From NCBI GenBank assembly GCA_965601955.1, contig OZ271855.1:3534001-3598000 (forward strand): DNA of 64,000 bases. The letters run 5' to 3'. A program made the position numbers and the translations under genes. Shown here piece after piece: positions 33,624 to 43,812 of the stretch. The stretch comes from RHLJ01 sp965601955. GTDB taxonomy: Bacteria; Bacteroidota; Rhodothermia; Balneolales; Balneolaceae. Position 1 is the stretch's first letter; each line of letters starts with the position of its first letter. The notes beneath the pieces are model-generated. The model searched no databases, was not told the origin of the DNA, and saw only the letters and a program-made list of their open reading frames with translations.

Positions 33624-34859
33624 TCATTCATTCTTATATCCCTGAATTAGAGAAGTTAATGCGCGTGCCTTAACAAGTGTTTCTTTCCACTCTTCTTCAG
33701 GGTCTGAGTCACTGGTTATTGCCCCACCCACGGGATACACTAATAAGTCATTCTGAAGGATGGCAGTCCTTATTACCACATTGAAATCAAAATCTCCATT
33801 TGGCTTTATATACCCAATAGCCCCGGAATAAATACCTCTCTTATAATCCTCTAGTTCTTCGATTCCTAACATAGCAGAAATTTTAGGGGCACCCGTCATT
33901 GAACCCATCGGGAAGCAAGCTTTGATAATATCTATTGAATCAGTATCAGGTTTAACCTTGCACTGAACGGTAGACACCATTTGATGAACTGTCTCAAAAC
34001 TTTGAATCTCAAACAGGTTCTTCACTGTAACTGAACCATGCTCTGCAATTCTACCCAGATCATTTCGCACAAGATCCACAATCATTAAATTCTCCGCCCT
34101 ATCCTTTTCAGAATGCAGGAGTATAGATTTTTCTTCTTCACCAGCTCCGTTTCTTGAAAGTGTGCCTTTTATTGGTTGTGATGTAACCGTATCGCCTTCA
34201 CGACTTAAAAATCGCTCTGGAGAGGAACAGCATATAGACACATTATCAAACTGAATAAAAGCACCAAAAGGCACCGGACCATTTTGCTTCATTGCTTGAT
34301 ATAATTCAACAGGCTCTCCTGAGAAGTGAAATTTAAGAGCGTGTGAAAGGTTTATTTCGTAAAAATCCCCTTCTTTAATTTTCCGTTGTGCAATGGCAAT
34401 CCTTTGGAGATACTCTTCCTTTCTTATTTTTTCACTCTCTATCAGCTCAAAAGCTTGCACCTTGCCCTCACTTGAGGTATCCACACCAGAAGCTTCTTTC
34501 AAAAGCTCCGGAACCATAAAATACAAATCAGGAGTAGGGATTAAGACCTCATTGTCGGAAGCCAGAGTCTCTATGGAGTTTTTCAAATCATATCCGAAAT
34601 AGCCAAAAAGCCATTCATTATTACGCTCCCTAAATTCAGAGAATATCTCCCAAACATTCCCTGACAATAATTGCCTCTCCCCATTTTCATAAAGTTCGAT
34701 CCTAGTTCCTGTGGCCTTAATCCAGGCTTTGGGACGTGCTGCTAAATATGTCTTCTTGCTTTCGGGGTGGTCTGATTTTTGAGATTCCAATAAAATGATA
34801 TCCCCTTCAACAGAAAGTAAGTCAGTAACGGTTATGGTATTTCCCGGGGTATGATTCAT
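33624..34859 (-). CDS. pabB: Aminodeoxychorismate synthase component I
   Basis: A 411-residue chorismate-binding enzyme making 4-amino-4-deoxychorismate for folate. The C-terminal two thirds carry the family motifs: YEINLSHALKF, SSPERFLSREGDTVTSQPIK with the PIKGT element typical of PabB, DLVRNDLGRIAEHGSV, and PMGSMTGAPKISAM. The N-terminal part is short. A glutamine amidotransferase partner (PabA) and lyase (PabC) are not adjacent. Divergent from pyrD. TrpE or a salvage isochorismate synthase is a less likely alternative because of PIKGT. Confidence 0.9.
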   Translation of the reverse strand: MNHTPGNTITVTDLLSVEGDIILLESQKSDHPESKKTYLAARPKAWIKATGTRIELYENGERQLLSGNVWEIFSEFRERNNEWLFGYFGYDLKNSIETLASDNEVLIPTPDLYFMVPELLKEASGVDTSSEGKVQAFELIESEKIRKEEYLQRIAIAQRKIKEGDFYEINLSHALKFHFSGEPVELYQAMKQNGPVPFGAFIQFDNVSICCSSPERFLSREGDTVTSQPIKGTLSRNGAGEEEKSILLHSEKDRAENLMIVDLVRNDLGRIAEHGSVTVKNLFEIQSFETVHQMVSTVQCKVKPDTDSIDIIKACFPMGSMTGAPKISAMLGIEELEDYKRGIYSGAIGYIKPNGDFDFNVVIRTAILQNDLLVYPVGGAITSDSDPEEEWKETLVKARALTSLIQGYKNE

Positions 34860-34933
34860 TCAAATTTGCAATTATACGGTTTATGGATCATTATTTGGAG
34901 CTTTTCCGTGGCATTATTTTTAAATTCTTTTCA

Positions 34934-35965
34934 ATGCTTTATAAAAACCTCGTCAAACCTTTTCTCTTTAAGAAAGATGCTGAAGAAGCCCACGAATTCG
35001 CTCTTTCTTTATCCCGAAAAACAAGTAATTCTTCCTTTTTAACTTCTCTTGCAAACTTCACATATGGATTCGATCATCCTTCATTGCAACGGAATGTGTT
35101 GGGGCTTCACTTCCCTAATCCTATCGGCTTAGCCGCCGGCTTTGATAAAAATGGTGAGACCCCATTAGCTATTCAAGCTTTGGGGTTTGGTTTTATTGAA
35201 GTAGGAAGTATTACAGCCAAACCTTCTGCGGGCAATCCTAAGCCAAGAGCTTTTAGGCTACCTGATGATCATTCTTTAATTAATCGAATGGGGCTCAATA
35301 ATAATGGTTCTGAAGCAATAGTAAACACCCTTTCAAAGCTCAAGCTTAGTATCCCTTTGGGCATCAATATTGCCAAAACCAATGATAGTACTATTCATGG
35401 AGACGCAGCGATTCAGGATTACCTAACCAGTTACGAATTAGCCAACAAAGTGGCTGACTATATAACCATAAATATTTCGTGTCCTAATACAGGAGAGGGT
35501 AAAACGTTTGAAGATCCTGACGCACTTGATCAGCTCTTAAGTGCACTTAGTATTTCCTCCAAAGAGAGAAAGCCTTCCCTTGTAAAGTTCTCGGTAGATA
35601 CTAACAAAGCTACCCTGGAACGACTTGTAGAATTATGTGAAGAGCATGGGGTTTCAGGCTATGTTGCTACTAACACCTCTTCATTTAGAGATGGAGTTAC
35701 TACAAGCAAAGATACCCTGGAGCAGATAGGAAACGGAGGGTTAAGCGGTAGGGCTATCGCCGGAAAAAGTACTGAAATGATTGGTTGGATATCTGAGATG
35801 CTAAATGGAAAAAAGCCAATTATTGGAGTAGGGGGAATCGATAGTGTAGAAAACGCGATTGAAAAAATTGAAGCTGGAGCTAATTTACTCCAAATTTATA
35901 CGGGACTGGTATATCAGGGTCCGGGGCTTGTTAAAAGACTAAAGAAATCGCTAGTAAGTAATTAG
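34934..35965 (+). CDS. pyrD: Dihydroorotate dehydrogenase (quinone), class 2
   Basis: The enzyme oxidises dihydroorotate to orotate at the inner membrane, passing electrons to quinone. The N-terminal amphipathic helix LYKNLVKPFLFKKDAEEAHE is the class 2 hallmark; FMN-site segments are GLAAGFDKNGE, GSITAKPSAGNPKPR, NRMGLNNNGSE, ISCPNTGEGK and GVGGIDSVENA. I chose the ATG at 34934 (343 residues, matching class 2 length); an ATG at 34883 would add 17 residues and leave just 23 bp to the divergent pabB. Confidence 0.94.
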   Translation: MLYKNLVKPFLFKKDAEEAHEFALSLSRKTSNSSFLTSLANFTYGFDHPSLQRNVLGLHFPNPIGLAAGFDKNGETPLAIQALGFGFIEVGSITAKPSAGNPKPRAFRLPDDHSLINRMGLNNNGSEAIVNTLSKLKLSIPLGINIAKTNDSTIHGDAAIQDYLTSYELANKVADYITINISCPNTGEGKTFEDPDALDQLLSALSISSKERKPSLVKFSVDTNKATLERLVELCEEHGVSGYVATNTSSFRDGVTTSKDTLEQIGNGGLSGRAIAGKSTEMIGWISEMLNGKKPIIGVGGIDSVENAIEKIEAGANLLQIYTGLVYQGPGLVKRLKKSLVSN

Positions 35966-35976
35966 TATTAGTCATT

Positions 35977-38709
35977 TCATTCCTCGATTGGAAAACTAAT
36001 TTCACATTGCACACTTACCGCAGAACCTTCTTCAAGAATTGGATCAAAGACCAGGTGCTCTTCAATTTTTAAAACAAATTCATCAATCAGGTCCTGGTTC
36101 TGGGTATCTGATGACAACTTAAATTCATCGATCACCCCTCTGGAGTTTACGAAAAACAGAAAGGCAATTTCTCTTTCCGACACTTCCTCAGGCAATTCTA
36201 TTAGAGCTAAAAACTCTTGCATACCTCCCCTTATGAACAACTCTTGGTCCATGTCTTCGCAGGATAAATAACCTTCTCTAACCTCCAAAGCCTCTGTGCC
36301 CTCTTCTGTGAGTATATCCATCTCCTGTGGAGCTTCTGGAAGTTTAAATTCTTCCTGTAAACGTCTAATGAGCGGTGTGTCTTCCTGTTGAGAATAGGTT
36401 TGCAAATACAAATCTACTTTAGCTCTGGTAGAGTCCCAATATTCACCCTGATAAGGAAAATACGATGAGAAATCAGGTTCAGTAAGCGTAGAATCCATGA
36501 TACTACTAGCAAACAAGCTATCAGTTCTGGTAATGGAAGTATCTGCCAGTAATATCTGAGCAGAATCTTGTTGGGCTTTAAACTCTAATTGTGTTAACTC
36601 CCAATTTTGATTCACTTCATTCCACCTGGAGATGTTTTCGGAGTAGAGAGAGTCTGTTTTTCCAAGTACGATAGAGCTGTTTATAGCAGACCGTAGGGAT
36701 TTAGCACCAAGTAGAGTGCCTCTATTCGATTCTTCAAAAATTAAAAGAGCCCTTATCCTTTCTGATTCACTTAACTCATTATTGTCTACTATAGATATAT
36801 ATTGTTCAGCTGGGCTTAAATCCTCTGTATCAATCGTTGCAAGCGGGGTAAGATTATACTTCTCGACAACCCTTCCTGCATAGATTGAACCAGGATGATT
36901 TTGTATCAGTTGCTCTGCACGTTCAATTGCTTTTAGACTATCTCCATTCAAAATGCTTAATTCTGAAAGCGAGTAGAGTGATACAGGAACTACCTGACTC
37001 CCAGGACGCTCCTCAATTACCTTTTCAAAATAATATTCAGCACTATCTGGTAGGCTTAGTGAAAGAAAAAACAAATTAGCCAATTCATACTTCAGCACTG
37101 ATATTTCCTCCCTAACCGAGTCTTGATCCTGTGGAGTAAAGGGAACCCTGCTTAAATCTATGCTTACAAAAACCTCTCCAGTGTTTGAAGTGCCTTCCGA
37201 GATGTCTCCTCCTTCTCCTTCTTCACTTTCAACCAACTGACTGGCTAATATGGACGAAACACGCCAATTATCAGCGAGCCTTCGTCCGGCCCAAATCGCA
37301 TTAAACTGTTGGGAAGCATCCGCCAGCATAACGGGATTTTTGTGGTTCAAAAACCCATTCCTTTCCTGGTTTTGGGCTGTATTATTTTGTGGATTTCTCG
37401 CATTTACATTTACAAGTGTGTTTCTCCTTGCCTCTTGCTCTCTTTGTAACCTGGCAATTTCTTCCCTTTTCTGGCGCTCAAGTTCTACCAGTACTGAATC
37501 AAACTCATCACTTGGTAAGCTTCCAAGCCAAAGCAAACTATCCTGTAAATGAATTTCATTTTTCAGCCTTGCGTATTCACCAAATGACCTTGCAAAATCT
37601 TCCGCATTAAAGTCTTCGGGAAGCTCGTTTTTGTTTGCATTAGAAGAGGCCGCTGAATCATAATAAGCAGCAGCGAGCTCAAAATTATTTAAGTGAAATC
37701 GGTTTATCTCAGCTAAACCATTATATGCCTTAGCCCTGATAACTGGGTCTGGTCTATTTCTTCTATCTCTCAATACCGAGATATAAATTTCTCTCGCTTC
37801 CTGGAAATTACCCCGGTCTTGTTCGGTCTTGCCCAACTCGAAATTCAGTTCAGCTACAAACTCCGTGTTCTTATCATCCCTAACCATAGACGAGAAAACC
37901 TTGTATGCATCTTCCGAATTTCCTAGAGCTCTGGCAACCTCAGCCTTTTTCTTTTGAGCTTCAAATTGTAGATCGTAGTTAGTGTAGTTCTTCCCCACTT
38001 TATCATACGCGTCGAATGCCTCCTCATTATTGCTCAGATTTTCATATAACTGGCCTATTAGGAAGAAACCTCTTTCCTTGTACGCTTTCTTTGGAAGGTT
38101 TCCTACTGATAAAACAAGCTGATCTATCGCATTCACCCAATTTTCTCGCTCTACGTAATGCTGACCCAGAACTGCTCTAACCTCAGACTCCAAACTTCCT
38201 TTCCACTCCCCTTCGTAAAGCGCTAAGTGCTCTGTTAAATATTGAACCCCCTGATTATATGCCTCGAGTTCCAAAAGTACTCTACCCTTCCATAATACTG
38301 CTCTCTGTTTCATTTCAGGGTTTTCAGAGGAGATGTATAGCTCATCAAATTTCTGATCTGCTGAGAAGTATTCCTGTCGATAAAAATAGGACTTACCTAT
38401 TATCTCAAGAGCGTTATCAACCCACTTGGTGTCTTCATGCTTCCTAAGAATATCAGCCCCTTTGTCGATTGCATTTTGGAAATCTCCACTACCGGCACCC
38501 ATAGGAGTTTCATGGATACGTATAGTTTGTAGGGTATTATAATTCCTCTTCTGTTCTTCTGATTTTTCCTGCCCGGACTTGAAGCTTTTCTTAGCGTTAT
38601 AATAGGTGTTATAGTATGCATTGAAATCCCTAAAACCAGATTTAAAGGAAGTCTTGCATCCAGCAGTAAAAGTTAGGAGTAGTATTATGAAAAGAAACTT
38701 TCTCATCAA
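35977..38709 (-). CDS. Large TPR lipoprotein, PorW/SprE-like, with TonB-like C-terminus
   Basis: A 910-residue outer-envelope lipoprotein (lipobox FTAGCKTS, Cys18). The N-terminus (FRDFNAYYNTYYNAKKSFKS) recalls the TPR lipoproteins PorW/SprE associated with type IX secretion and gliding. TPR units run from about 75 to 400 and again from 520 to 620, with a Gln/Arg-rich coiled region near 410-460 between. The last 100 residues (GGMQEFLALIELP, FVNSRGVIDEF, VFDPILEEGSAVSV) resemble a TonB C-terminal or periplasmic binding domain. Exact role is unknown; the type IX link is weak since no other por genes are seen. Confidence 0.7.
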   Translation of the reverse strand: MMRKFLFIILLLTFTAGCKTSFKSGFRDFNAYYNTYYNAKKSFKSGQEKSEEQKRNYNTLQTIRIHETPMGAGSGDFQNAIDKGADILRKHEDTKWVDNALEIIGKSYFYRQEYFSADQKFDELYISSENPEMKQRAVLWKGRVLLELEAYNQGVQYLTEHLALYEGEWKGSLESEVRAVLGQHYVERENWVNAIDQLVLSVGNLPKKAYKERGFFLIGQLYENLSNNEEAFDAYDKVGKNYTNYDLQFEAQKKKAEVARALGNSEDAYKVFSSMVRDDKNTEFVAELNFELGKTEQDRGNFQEAREIYISVLRDRRNRPDPVIRAKAYNGLAEINRFHLNNFELAAAYYDSAASSNANKNELPEDFNAEDFARSFGEYARLKNEIHLQDSLLWLGSLPSDEFDSVLVELERQKREEIARLQREQEARRNTLVNVNARNPQNNTAQNQERNGFLNHKNPVMLADASQQFNAIWAGRRLADNWRVSSILASQLVESEEGEGGDISEGTSNTGEVFVSIDLSRVPFTPQDQDSVREEISVLKYELANLFFLSLSLPDSAEYYFEKVIEERPGSQVVPVSLYSLSELSILNGDSLKAIERAEQLIQNHPGSIYAGRVVEKYNLTPLATIDTEDLSPAEQYISIVDNNELSESERIRALLIFEESNRGTLLGAKSLRSAINSSIVLGKTDSLYSENISRWNEVNQNWELTQLEFKAQQDSAQILLADTSITRTDSLFASSIMDSTLTEPDFSSYFPYQGEYWDSTRAKVDLYLQTYSQQEDTPLIRRLQEEFKLPEAPQEMDILTEEGTEALEVREGYLSCEDMDQELFIRGGMQEFLALIELPEEVSEREIAFLFFVNSRGVIDEFKLSSDTQNQDLIDEFVLKIEEHLVFDPILEEGSAVSVQCEISFPIEE

Positions 38710-38744
38710 CTAAGATTTAGTCACCAGATAACAAACGAAGCTTT

Positions 38745-40178
38745 TTATTCAATCGTACTTACTTTAATCATATTCGTTTTACCCCTTTGTGCGATAGGCA
38801 TCCCAGTAGCAATAACTATTCGATCTCCTTTCTTTACCATCCCTCGATCCTCTAAATAGTGCTCCATTATCCTTACACTTTTATCGGTATCAAATAGCTC
38901 ATCCAAACGAACGGACTGAACCCCCCAAACTAAATTCAGTTGCCGCCTCACTTTCTGCGACTCGGTAAAGGCAAATATGGGAACCCTGGGCCTAAACTTA
39001 GCTATTCTCCTTGCTGTATTTCCTGAGTGGGTAATAGTGCTTACTACTTTTGCGTCTACATTGTCGGCCATAGAGATACATGAGAATGCAATCGACTCAA
39101 TGATCTGTTTTTCTTTTAGGTCTGGCTTTCTGTACTGAAGGCTATTATAAAGATTAAGTAGCCTCTCTTCAGTTTTCCTGCATATTCGGTTCATTACATT
39201 TACTGCCTCCATAGGGTACTTACCCGCAGCAGTTTCTCCGGAAAGCATCACTGCATCTGTCCCATCAAGCACAGCATTGGCAACATCAGAGCTTTCAGCT
39301 CGCGTAGGCCGTGGATTAGTGATCATAGAATCAAGCATTTGAGTAGCAGTGATGACTGGTTTACCTACTTTTCTACACTTTTCGATGATCATTTTTTGTA
39401 TGAAAGGAACTTCTTCGGTAGGAATTTCAATTCCAAGATCTCCCCTTGCAACCATAATACCATCTGCAGCAGAAATTATTTCATCAATTGCGTCTAAGGC
39501 TTCTGGTTTCTCAATCTTTGCTATGACTCCTGCTTCGCATTCTGATTCATCAATTCTTCTTTTAAGGTCCAAAACCTCGGCTGCAGATCTTACAAAAGAC
39601 AATGCAACAAAATCTACATTTTGTGTAAGTCCAAACTCTAAGTCTTTGATGTCCTTTTCGGTTAAAGCTGGAATAGAAACCTTAACATTGGGTAGGTTTA
39701 CCCCTTTTCTCGGCTTCAATAGCCCTCCTACAATTACCTTCGCTTCTAATAGGCTTCCTTTTTTTGCAGTTATTTCAAGTTCAAGTAATCCATCATCAAG
39801 TAAGATCCTATTACCAATTTCTGCTTCAGTAACAAGTTTTTTGTAGTCAATCGGGATAAGCTGAGAAGTACCTTCAACTTCTTCTCCTGTGATGGTGATA
39901 ATATCTCCCTCTTTCAGTTCCTGACCCCCATCCTTCATTTGACCAACCCTAATTTTAGGGCCTTGTAAATCCATCAGAACAGCTATACTGTAATCATTCT
40001 CTCTTGCTGTTTTCCTTATATACTTTATTGAACGCTCATGAACTTCATGACTTCCATGTGAAAAGTTTATTCTTGCAACGTTCATCCCATGTAGGAAAAG
40101 ATCTGTTATACCTTCCTGGGTATAACAACTAGGCCCGATAGTACATACTATCTTTGTTCTTCGAAGAGGTGTAATCAT
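38745..40178 (-). CDS. pyk: Pyruvate kinase
   Basis: A 477-residue cytoplasmic enzyme converting phosphoenolpyruvate and ADP to pyruvate and ATP. It has TKIVCTIGPSCYTQEG, NFSHGSHE, the metal and substrate site GVIAKIEKPEALDAIDEI, MVARGDLGIEIP and the ATQMLDSMITNPRPTRAE signature, followed by the allosteric C-domain. It follows the TPR lipoprotein gene on the same strand in transcription order, with 35 bp between them. Confidence 0.97.
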   Translation of the reverse strand: MITPLRRTKIVCTIGPSCYTQEGITDLFLHGMNVARINFSHGSHEVHERSIKYIRKTARENDYSIAVLMDLQGPKIRVGQMKDGGQELKEGDIITITGEEVEGTSQLIPIDYKKLVTEAEIGNRILLDDGLLELEITAKKGSLLEAKVIVGGLLKPRKGVNLPNVKVSIPALTEKDIKDLEFGLTQNVDFVALSFVRSAAEVLDLKRRIDESECEAGVIAKIEKPEALDAIDEIISAADGIMVARGDLGIEIPTEEVPFIQKMIIEKCRKVGKPVITATQMLDSMITNPRPTRAESSDVANAVLDGTDAVMLSGETAAGKYPMEAVNVMNRICRKTEERLLNLYNSLQYRKPDLKEKQIIESIAFSCISMADNVDAKVVSTITHSGNTARRIAKFRPRVPIFAFTESQKVRRQLNLVWGVQSVRLDELFDTDKSVRIMEHYLEDRGMVKKGDRIVIATGMPIAQRGKTNMIKVSTIE

Positions 40179-40330
40179 ATTTAATAGTTGATCTTAAGAG
40201 TGAGGTTATTTAAATATATTGATACTAAAGATAGCTTAATTGTGGTTATCTATCTGAAACGTTTTAATAATTTTTTTGAGACATCTAATACTTAGATTTC
40301 TATTTTTCACACTAATATGCGCGTTATAGT

Positions 40331-41749
40331 ATGAAAGTATTTACTTCCAGACTTCTATTTTTATTTATAGGTGTTTTCCTGCTAAACTGTTCTAATTCAT
40401 ACGTAGATAATATTGACAGGAATGCAGGTTATCAGTATCGGCCCGGGTTCCCTGAAGTAAGGCTAGTTACTGCTGGCATAATTGATCAGTTTACTGACAG
40501 CACAAAAATAACCATTACCGGGGAAATTATTTATGGAAGCCTTGTTTTCAAAAAGGTTAGTGAATTGTTTGAAGCTGAGATAATTGTTGAGATTCAGATT
40601 CTTGATAATACCAACCCCTCTAATATCATAGAGATAAAAGATTATCCCATCACCATTTCAGAAGAAGATGTTCGTGTTATAAACAGCCAAAAAGAATACT
40701 TGGTCGAAAGAGTTTATGATGTAGCACCTGGAGACTATACCATTAATTTTACCGTGACTGATGTAAGTACTAATAAGCAAACCTTACGTGTTTCTGATGC
40801 TTACATTCCCAATCCGGAAGATCCGATCTCACATATAACCAATATTCAGATTTTTTCTAAGGATGAATCAGTAAATACCGAATTTAATCCTGTTACCACT
40901 TATGATATATCTAATCAGTCAGACTCCATTAGATTCGTTTTTCAGGTAACCAACAATAACCCTGATACGCCTATTACTATTGATAGCCGCTTAATAAAAT
41001 TTCGATCTGATACTACCATTGCAAGGCCAATGAGCTGGTCAAATTATAATACATCCCATATCGCGTACAAAGGTATTGTGTATGGTAAGTATGAGGTAGT
41101 TAGCTCCTCCAGGAGGATTCTTAGCCAATCAGGAAGTGTATCCATTGAATTTGTGTTTCCAAATTTACCAAGAGGAAATTACCGCTTTGAAGTCCGATCA
41201 AATGAAGAGGATGAAGGGTTATTCAAAGCTCGTGACTTTAGTGTTAAAAGCCTTAACTACCCTTCTTTGAAAACCCCCAAAGAACTGGCGGCTCCACTTG
41301 CCTACTTAATGGACAGAAAGGAATATGAGCGACTAATGGAAATCGAAGATAATGTTGAGTTAAAAAGAGCAATAGATAGATTTTGGCTAAAAAATATCAA
41401 GAACTCAAAAAAGGCTCAGGATGTAATTTCCCTTTACTACGAAAGAGTAGAGGAGGCTAATAAACAATTTGCAGGGTATAAAGAAGGCTGGAAAACGGAT
41501 ATGGGGATGATATATATCCTTTTTGGCCCACCTTGGTATGTTACTCCTACTTTAGACCAGATGTCCTGGGCTTATTCCTATAACCTTGATGAGTTTGATA
41601 GAAACTTTTTCTTTAGATCACCCAGGATAAAAAATAAGGAGTATCCTTTTTATAACTATTTGCTACTTAGAACTCCTCAATACCATCAGGTTCAATATCG
41701 ACAGATTCAACTTTGGTTAAATGGGTTGATCCTTAAAGATAACCTTTAG
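40331..41749 (+). CDS. GWxTD-domain lipoprotein
   Basis: A 472-residue lipoprotein (lipobox VFLLNCSN). Residues 25-320 form beta domains; the C-terminal part has helices and the GWKTDMGMIYILFGPPWYV signature of the GWxTD domain. The family occurs in Bacteroidota, Chlorobi and related phyla, is envelope-located and has no established function. It stands alone, converging with the lipoprotein gene at 41746, with a 4-bp overlap at the 3' ends. Confidence 0.88.
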   Translation: MKVFTSRLLFLFIGVFLLNCSNSYVDNIDRNAGYQYRPGFPEVRLVTAGIIDQFTDSTKITITGEIIYGSLVFKKVSELFEAEIIVEIQILDNTNPSNIIEIKDYPITISEEDVRVINSQKEYLVERVYDVAPGDYTINFTVTDVSTNKQTLRVSDAYIPNPEDPISHITNIQIFSKDESVNTEFNPVTTYDISNQSDSIRFVFQVTNNNPDTPITIDSRLIKFRSDTTIARPMSWSNYNTSHIAYKGIVYGKYEVVSSSRRILSQSGSVSIEFVFPNLPRGNYRFEVRSNEEDEGLFKARDFSVKSLNYPSLKTPKELAAPLAYLMDRKEYERLMEIEDNVELKRAIDRFWLKNIKNSKKAQDVISLYYERVEEANKQFAGYKEGWKTDMGMIYILFGPPWYVTPTLDQMSWAYSYNLDEFDRNFFFRSPRIKNKEYPFYNYLLLRTPQYHQVQYRQIQLWLNGLILKDNL

Positions 41750-42429
41750 TCAAAATTAACAATCGATCCAGCTACCATTTCTCCGGATAACTGGTTACGA
41801 AAGTTTGTTAAGATTTGACTTCTAACCTCAGTTTCAGTTGGATTCAAAAGCCCGCCGTTACCATCATCGAATAATGCCCGGATATCTAATTCTGTTCTCA
41901 AAAAAAGAGTCTCTTGGCTGTCAGAAATAGTAACCGGAACTTCTGAAGTAAACTTTTTTATAAAATCCGGAGTGGCCCTAAAAAGGAAGTCTGATCCGTT
42001 CACTGTCCCATCTATCACGAACGAATAAATTACATCATCACTTCCATAAAAATCATTATCAAAAAAGGGATCTCGTGTATCTACGGGACCAATGTCGAGT
42101 TCAAAATCAGTAAAACCGTTCAACTCAAACCCCAGATCAGAAGATAAAATAATTACATCTGTATCACCCAGAGAGCTATATGCATATAGAAACCTATTAA
42201 AATCCGCTGGGTTGCCCAGCTCTACAGAATCCTCATTGGTAATTTTAAATGCAGTGGAGGTAAACTTTATTTCTCTTACTCTAACAGAATCACTGCCGTA
42301 ATAAATTTCATTTCCAATATTAGAGACAAAAAAACGGAACTCGATTCGCTTTCCAATATTTGAACTTGAATCGAGGCAGTTAGACAAATAGAAGGTTATT
42401 AAACCTATAAGTAACGTATATCTTGACAT
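41746..42429 (-). CDS. Lipoprotein of unknown function
   Basis: A 227-residue protein with a lipoprotein signal (lipobox YLSNCLDS, Cys18). The mature region is beta-rich, acidic, with repeated D-x-D and F-x-x-D patterns (ELDIGPVDTRDPFF). No family recognised. It lies downstream of the SusC operon but behind a strong terminator, so it is probably a separate unit. Confidence 0.65.
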   Translation of the reverse strand: MSRYTLLIGLITFYLSNCLDSSSNIGKRIEFRFFVSNIGNEIYYGSDSVRVREIKFTSTAFKITNEDSVELGNPADFNRFLYAYSSLGDTDVIILSSDLGFELNGFTDFELDIGPVDTRDPFFDNDFYGSDDVIYSFVIDGTVNGSDFLFRATPDFIKKFTSEVPVTISDSQETLFLRTELDIRALFDDGNGGLLNPTETEVRSQILTNFRNQLSGEMVAGSIVNFD

Positions 42430-42446
42430 ATCTGATTTTAATTACA

Positions 42447-42479
42447 TAAAAAAAGCTACCTCTGAAACAGAGGTAGCTT
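42447..42479 (-). terminator. Rho-independent terminator of the SusC operon
   Basis: AAGCTACCTCTG (42453-42464) pairs perfectly with CAGAGGTAGCTT (42468-42479), loop AAA, with a T7-8 tract on the minus strand. Confidence 0.93.
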
Positions 42480-42499
42480 AAATATATTGCTTCTAATGC

Positions 42500-43780
42500 T
42501 TATCTACCCATGAATACATTGGTAGAATCTAAATTAGCGGCCACTTGTACGTTAGCACCATCGATTTGTAGAAGTAATAATACTTCATCAACTCCTAGTT
42601 GCTCTTCGAAGCTACCTGTTAATTCAGCTGCATCAAATTCAAGGCTTGAAGCTCCCGCTCCACCTAAATCTGCATCAGTAACTGTAAAGCTGTCAGTACA
42701 TGCGTATCCAACACCTCCAGTAGTAACTGTAACTGATGGAGGAGCAATTTGAGTAACAGCTGTAACTGCAACTCTTATATCGCCTCCTACACCACCTAGA
42801 TCAGCAGCAGTAATGACAAGTGTATCACCGAGGATTACGTTCATTTCGTCACTGTCATCCTCTACAATGTACCTGTCTCCAGTATCAACTATCGTTACAG
42901 TAGGTTGTACAATAGAATTTACTTCATCTACGGTGATAGATAAGTCAGTACCAGTACCACCAATATCAGCTACGGAAATTGTTAATACTTCATCAACTAC
43001 GTATCTGAATCCAGTGTTGTTTACTGTCAATGCAGTTACGACACTATCTTCAATAGTAACATTGAATGTAGCTTCAGTACCAGATCCACCAGTAACTGGA
43101 ACGTTTCTGTAAGTTCCTGGAGTCCAGGTAGTAACCGTATCAGTAGTAGAAACAGCAGAAACTTCACCGTATTCAGGTACCACTACATCAAAAGTAACAC
43201 CAGATCCAGAACCGCCAGTTGCTGCAACTGTAGTGTAAGTTCCAGAGATTCTAGCAGAATCAGGGTCATTTATTGCACTATTAATTCCTGTTACTTCACC
43301 GAAAGGTGCAACCTCTACTGTAAATTCTGCGCCAGTACCTGAACCACCAAGGTCAGCTAATCCGGCATATGTACCAAAAGCACGAGCAGAATCGATGTCA
43401 GTAGCATCAGTAGCAGCTAAATCCATAGTTGTAACTACAAAGTTAACTGGTATATCTACCGTAGTTCCACCTGCAGGAATCGTAACCGGAGAAGCTGCAC
43501 CAAAACTGTAATCAGTTGTTGGTCTTGCAGAAGAACCCCCAGCCGCACTAAAATTGATTGGCACATCCGATGCCGCAACACCGTTAGACGAAATCAATTG
43601 TAACTGAATCGTAGTGGACTGAACATTGCAACCTAAGTTGTTGCTATCCTGGAGAGGAAACAATCCAACCTGGTCCGGTCCATCGTATGATTTTTCGACA
43701 TCTCCCTTATCAAAAAGAGAGTCACAGCCTACTAACAACGCAGGGAAGAGTAGGATATATGCTAGTTTTTTAAATTTCAT
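42500..43780 (-). CDS. Surface lipoprotein with repeated GGSGTGA-type beta units
   Basis: A 426-residue lipoprotein (lipobox LLVGCDSL, Cys20), third gene of the SusC-SusD operon. Residues 50-120 look like a Calx-beta or BACON-like domain (TTDYSFGAASPVTIPAGGTT). Then come three units of form GTY-x8-GGSG-x-x-A-x-F-x-V at 136-166, 180-211 and 222-254, and three of form G-x-x-Y ... ADLGGxG at 255-287, 299-342 and 354-387. This resembles repeats in marine phage structural proteins. By position it may act as the accessory surface glycan- or ligand-binding protein (SusE/F place). No known SusE domain seen. Confidence 0.75.
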   Translation of the reverse strand: MKFKKLAYILLFPALLVGCDSLFDKGDVEKSYDGPDQVGLFPLQDSNNLGCNVQSTTIQLQLISSNGVAASDVPINFSAAGGSSARPTTDYSFGAASPVTIPAGGTTVDIPVNFVVTTMDLAATDATDIDSARAFGTYAGLADLGGSGTGAEFTVEVAPFGEVTGINSAINDPDSARISGTYTTVAATGGSGSGVTFDVVVPEYGEVSAVSTTDTVTTWTPGTYRNVPVTGGSGTEATFNVTIEDSVVTALTVNNTGFRYVVDEVLTISVADIGGTGTDLSITVDEVNSIVQPTVTIVDTGDRYIVEDDSDEMNVILGDTLVITAADLGGVGGDIRVAVTAVTQIAPPSVTVTTGGVGYACTDSFTVTDADLGGAGASSLEFDAAELTGSFEEQLGVDEVLLLLQIDGANVQVAANLDSTNVFMGR

Positions 43781-43812
43781 AATCTTAGAAAATTTTTCGA
43801 GTTAGTAGATGA

